From Hysterium pulicare CBS 123377 (Eukaryota > Ascomycota > Dothideomycetes > Hysteriales > Hysteriaceae), in the NCBI GenBank assembly GCA_000467715.1, contig AJFK01000636.1, positions 1 through 61,872 of the forward strand: DNA of 61,872 nt, in the 5' to 3' direction. The first letter of the stretch is position 1, and each line of letters begins with the position of its first letter. The translations under genes and the position numbers were made by a program. Positions 58,272 through 61,872 of the stretch are shown here, one piece after another. The notes beneath the pieces were generated by a model. It made no database searches. It was not told where the DNA came from and saw only the letters and a program-made list of their open reading frames with translations.

Positions 58272-59273
58272 TTACGTGGTCTTCTTCCCAGCCTTTTGCT
58301 CTCGGTCCCTCTTCGCATAGATCTCCGTCGTGAAGGGACTGCAAAACATTAGCATACCTCCTCTCATATCTGCCTTATGTAGTATTTGACGTACTCCTCA
58401 AACTGCCTAGCAACCGCATAAGCCAGTGCCACAAGCCCCGTGAGAGCCAACCCCGCCGGCTTTCCCTTGTACAGCGCAGTCGCCAGAAAGCTCAGCGTGC
58501 TCCCATGGTACATGGGCGCGTCGGTAATGTTGAATGGGAAGGAGGTTACGGGCGCATCCATGAGGATGCCGAAGTAATCGCCGAGGTAGGTGCCCGTTAC
58601 GCCGAGAGCCCACATTGAGGAGAGGACGAGCGTGTTGCCGGCGAGGAAGAGGCCGTAGGAGGCAAGTTTTGCAGCGGGGTCGTCGAGGGCGGGGTGCGAG
58701 GGTTGGTGTGCTAGGGCGTTGCTGTAGCTGGGAGGGGGGTGGGTTAATAGATGTCTTTGGGGGATGAATACAGCAGTGGGTGAAGAGAAATTCGAGTCTG
58801 GGAAGATAAAAGAGTTGGAGTTGGTTTGCAAGAAGATTCCCTTGGTGAAAGAGGAAGCTGGCTGGATATAGGATAGGCCGAGAAGGAATGGTACGTACAT
58901 GACATCTCTAATGATACCAAGAGAGAAAATCGTCACGGCGAGAGCGTAGCATCCATAGAGCGAGTTTCCACCAAATAGTTTCGTGATCACTTTGTTGTGG
59001 TATTCTGAATGCCAGGGTGAGGTACGTTAGGAGTGTTTTGATTTACGACGAGGTGTGGTAAGGAAACCTACCTTGACGAGCTGCGATACTATGGGAACTG
59101 GTTAGCTGAGAGATCAAGGCATACCAAAAAGTGCAGTACATACTTCCAGAAAGTCGGATTGAATGCAATTGAAGCAGCAGATACTGTTGCAGGTTAGGCT
59201 GTTTCGAGAAGACCACAAGCTTTGGAAACCTACACCAGAGCGATGGCTGGCTGAGGTCAATGAGCGAGCCCAT
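58272..59273 (-). CDS. OPI3: Phosphatidyl-N-methylethanolamine N-methyltransferase
   Basis: Six exons, 59273-59234, 59183-59144, 59088-59072, 59004-58899, 58727-58395 and 58338-58272, encode 200 residues. The protein opens MGSLIDLSQPSLWLSAASIA and continues FNPTFWNIAARQEYHNKV, FGGNSLYGCYALAVTIFSLG, HPALDDPAAKLASYGLFLAG, MWALGVTGTYLGDYFGILMD and ends EDPFTTEIYAKRDREQKAGK. That is the PEMT/Opi3 plan with four membrane helices and an AdoMet site at GxxxGDYFG. It carries out the last two methylations from phosphatidylethanolamine to phosphatidylcholine in the ER. Exon 3 is a 17-nt micro-exon. The 171-nt fourth intron can be read through in frame, which would insert a non-conserved segment; removing it restores RDVIYSNALAHQPSHP. 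Confidence 0.94.
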
Positions 59274-59703
59274 TGTGTGAGAAATGATGATAGGGTATAT
59301 GCGCAGTAGAACAACAGAGCAGCCAACCTGAAGGAATATATAAAGTAGGTTTTATTCAAGTCGATGACTTAGACGTGGGGGAAGTTCTATGTATTTTGAG
59401 CCAAGCGAAGACGTCACTTTCCATGCAGTACGAAGTACCGACGGCAATTGTTGCACATCAAACAAATTATCCAGTTCGTCGCCCGCGTTTATCTCATTGG
59501 GCACCAAGTCATCTATTTCTATATGTACATCTTATCCAAGGGTAGATTTTCCCAATTTTGCCCCTCTGAATAATATCAAAAGAATGGTATAAAAAAATTT
59601 CCCAGGAACCTGCAATCACGCAATAGTAAGAGCCTCTGGAAAAGCGAGAGTCCTACGATTACGGACTACAATAGTTTCCGCAAACTCAAAGCCGTGTGCG
59701 AAA
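59274..59703. other. OPI3 upstream / permease downstream region
   Basis: This 430-bp gap lies between the OPI3 start and the permease stop. It holds the OPI3 promoter and permease 3' end. I looked for an inositol/choline-type element (CATGTGAAAT) and did not find a clear copy. Confidence 0.45.
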
Positions 59704-61481
59704 TCATGTCGTGAAGCCATTATCCTCGCATGTGAATGGTCCTCCGAACGATGCTGTATGATATCCATCAAGAATAGATTGTACAGAAGCCTAAATCGAG
59801 TCAGTACAGATCCATAGTTTTTTAGACGCACAACACTTACGTAGGTTCCAGCGCTCAGAAAGAGTAGACCGATGCAGCACAGCAGGACATTTACAAGGAA
59901 TCCAATCCATCCTCTAATGCCGCGAACTTTATAGAACTGAGAGCCATAGTCTGCCTTTCGCATTCTCATATAGGCAACACCCCAAAAGATGAAGCCAAAG
60001 AATGAGTCGAAGAGCGAGCTCATCAAAGATAAAAGGTCCGAGAAGAATGGAATAACTTCTGCAACGATGAAGGCCAAAACCCAGGTGCAAGCCAAAATGC
60101 CAGCCCACGCAGCCCAGCCTACCGCAGTGTGTTCACCCATATGACGGGTACCGGTGAAGAAGCGGAAGAACACAAACCTGGCTGTGACAGATGCATAAAG
60201 CACGCCCAAGAAGATAAGAGTCGGAATCATGAAGGAGAAGGAAACCTTCAAGTAGACCGGGTTGGAAAGGGAACCAAAGGCTGGCGCGGTCATCAAGTCG
60301 GATCCGGTGTATGCGTAGATGATCGCTCCAACCAAGCCGAAGACGATGACTTCGCAAATGGTGACGACCCAAAGTGCCTTAGGGAAGTCCTTCGGTTCCT
60401 TCATCTCCGCAATGAAGCTAGGAATCGTAATCTGTCCAATGAACGTGTAACTGATGTTCATGAACGCATTCATGCCATTCACGAAAGTCAGGCCCTTGAG
60501 AGGGACGGCATGAACATCCAATTTACCTCCGGTCCAACCTGCAGGATGACCCTCGATACCGGCGAAGATAGTGGCCAACAATACTGAAATGAAGGTAAAA
60601 ATAGCAGAAGCAGTGGCCAATTTGGCGAGCGTATTGAAGGTCCGGGGAAGGGAACAAACAAATGAAATGATAGCCATAATGGCGGAAAAGCCAATCGTGC
60701 ACATGCTGTGGTGGGTCATGGTGTTGAAATATTTGGCGCCGACAAGACAATGTAGACCCTGTGAGAGGTGGTGAGACCCTCGCCTCAATCGTACATTTGA
60801 TGGAGCTCATACCTGAATGAATGTGTTGTTGAGGATGAACATGATAGCGGTGAACCACCATGCCGCTTTGCTGTTGAAGAAGAGCATCTGACCAATATCG
60901 CAGACATCACGAACCTCAGGATGGCGAAGGCAGAATTCCCTGGATAGAAATGAGACTTCGCACCCTCGTGCAAGTAAAGTTTAGAAGGACCTACCAAACA
61001 ATCAAAGATGTGTACAAGACGAACCCAGCCACGACAACAGTCAAGATCAAACCGGGAACAAGACCGAGGATAGAGTATGACCATGGGAAGGACATAATGG
61101 CCAGGCAGATGTACTCAGAGAACAGCAGAGCTGCAGTCTAAGAGTACAACGTCAGTGAGACACAATCACAGGTAATCAAGGCACGTGGACGAGCTTTTCA
61201 ATACGCCTAAGATTTTCTCTTGAAAGGGGACATACTTTCTGCCAGCTGCAAGACCTGTACTTGATGGCATTTCCAGCTTCCATTTCAATCTGCTTCCCTA
61301 CGCCTAAACTGCTGGCAGTATCAGCGTCCAGGTCACGGCGATTGGGCCCATCAATGCGGCTGCCTCGACGAGCACCATCGCCGAGACTCTCTGGGTCATA
61401 GCCATCCGGGCTGTAGGCTGGAGCGTTTTTCTCGTCCTTGTAATCGGACTTGGCGTTGTCGGATGCAAGGCCTAACGCCAT
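59704..61481 (-). CDS. mtr: Amino-acid permease, AAAP family (MTR-like)
   Basis: Five exons, 61481-61236, 61137-60995, 60939-60813, 60758-59841 and 59790-59704, encode 506 residues. A hydrophilic N-terminal tail (MALGLASDNAKSDYKDEKNA) precedes about eleven membrane helices, starting TAALLFSEYICLAIMSFPWS. Family blocks include YSILGLVPGLILTVVVAGFV, EFCLRHPEVRDVCDIGQ, FSAIMAIISFVCSLPRTFNT and YTFIGQITIPSFIAEMKEP. The last small exon supplies ASVQSILDGYHTASFGGPFT and the stop; without it the frame runs into unrelated sequence. This fits the N-type system of Neurospora MTR, a plasma-membrane, proton-coupled carrier for neutral and aromatic amino acids. Family assignment is strong and substrate is inferred. 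Confidence 0.9.
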
Positions 61482-61872
61482 TTTACGGAGCGGATGGCCT
61501 GCTGAAGAGGAGTATAATAGAAAGGAAGGCGACTGTTGGCTTCTGGCAGCATTAACCACAAGCTTTGATGATGGTAATGGCAGGTGTTGCACGCAGCGAG
61601 AAATTGGATTCTCGGGTGGGTGCTGTGGTCGGTAGATGGGGAATGCCGGGTAGTTGGATAAGTGAACAAGGGCAAGGTTGGAGAGCGGCCGGGCAGGTCT
61701 TATATACAGGCCGGGGTGGAGGTGAAAAGATGGGCGGATGGCGTCGTTAGCGGCAGGCAGATTCACGGGCAACGAATAAAGAACAGGGCAGGGCCCGTGC
61801 GAGGGGATGGCGGGGAGAGGTGAATCGAGGCTTCCAAGGTTGCAGCAGGGCATCAGCCTCTGGTGGCGGCGG
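61482..61872. promoter_or_regulatory. Permease upstream region, to window end
   Basis: The last 391 bases precede the permease start and should hold its promoter and leader. Open frames here are chance extensions. No upstream gene is visible before the window ends. Confidence 0.4.

Noticed and set aside
60129-60587. 152-codon plus-strand open frame
   Set aside because: Antisense to the permease membrane helices; hydrophilic product without motif.
1-61872. tRNA, rRNA or CRISPR loci
   Set aside because: I looked for the T-loop GGTTCGAATC pattern with a matching A box and found only hits inside genes or without a cloverleaf. No spaced repeat array exists.

Overview
This 61.9-kb window is nuclear DNA of a filamentous ascomycete (Pezizomycotina). 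The evidence is dense housekeeping genes split by many 46-120-nt GT-AG introns, a seven-exon beta-tubulin with a 12-nt first exon, a SCAP-type sterol sensor, an mpaB-like ER oxygenase, and two Zn2Cys6 regulators. A Leotiomycete is my best guess from the flavour of the proteins, but I cannot prove the class. I support 26 protein-coding genes and rebuilt the exon structure of each by reading splice signals, keeping frame and matching family motifs. I found no tRNA, rRNA, CRISPR array or intact mobile element.

Layout. 0.5-8 kb: a TTC1-like TPR protein, XAP5/FAM50, an mpaB-like oxygenase, and a divergent transcription factor with both a BED finger and a zinc cluster. 8.5-17.5 kb: SCAP, the Rpl4 chaperone Acl4, the RWD protein Gir2, a LYR-motif protein and Mms2. 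18-33 kb: Mon2, a three-LIM paxillin-like protein, a COL-26/BglR-like glucose regulator and mitoribosomal uL2m. 33-48 kb: cyclin B, a HIT hydrolase, mitoribosomal uL10m, mitochondrial prolyl-tRNA synthetase, Rxt2 (Rpd3L), TRAPPC11 and the glycine carrier Hem25. 48-62 kb: an AT-rich gene-free stretch, a coiled-coil protein of unknown function, prefoldin 1, alkaline ceramidase, beta-tubulin, Opi3 and an AAAP amino-acid permease.

The genes do not form one pathway. Loose themes recur: membrane and lipid homeostasis (SCAP, Opi3, ceramidase), Golgi/endosome traffic (Mon2, TRAPPC11), and mitochondrial translation and metabolism (uL2m, uL10m, AIM10, HEM25, LYR). Several pairs are divergent and share short promoters: Acl4/Gir2, Mms2/Mon2, uL10m/AIM10, Rxt2/TRAPPC11, PFD1/ceramidase and oxygenase/BED factor. 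Points worth a second look are the dual-zinc-domain regulator, a GC-AG intron in AIM10, micro-exons of 14 and 17 nt, the wild-type benzimidazole-target residues of beta-tubulin, the coiled-coil orphan, and a recurrent TACCTAGGTA palindrome. I found no convincing new multi-gene system.
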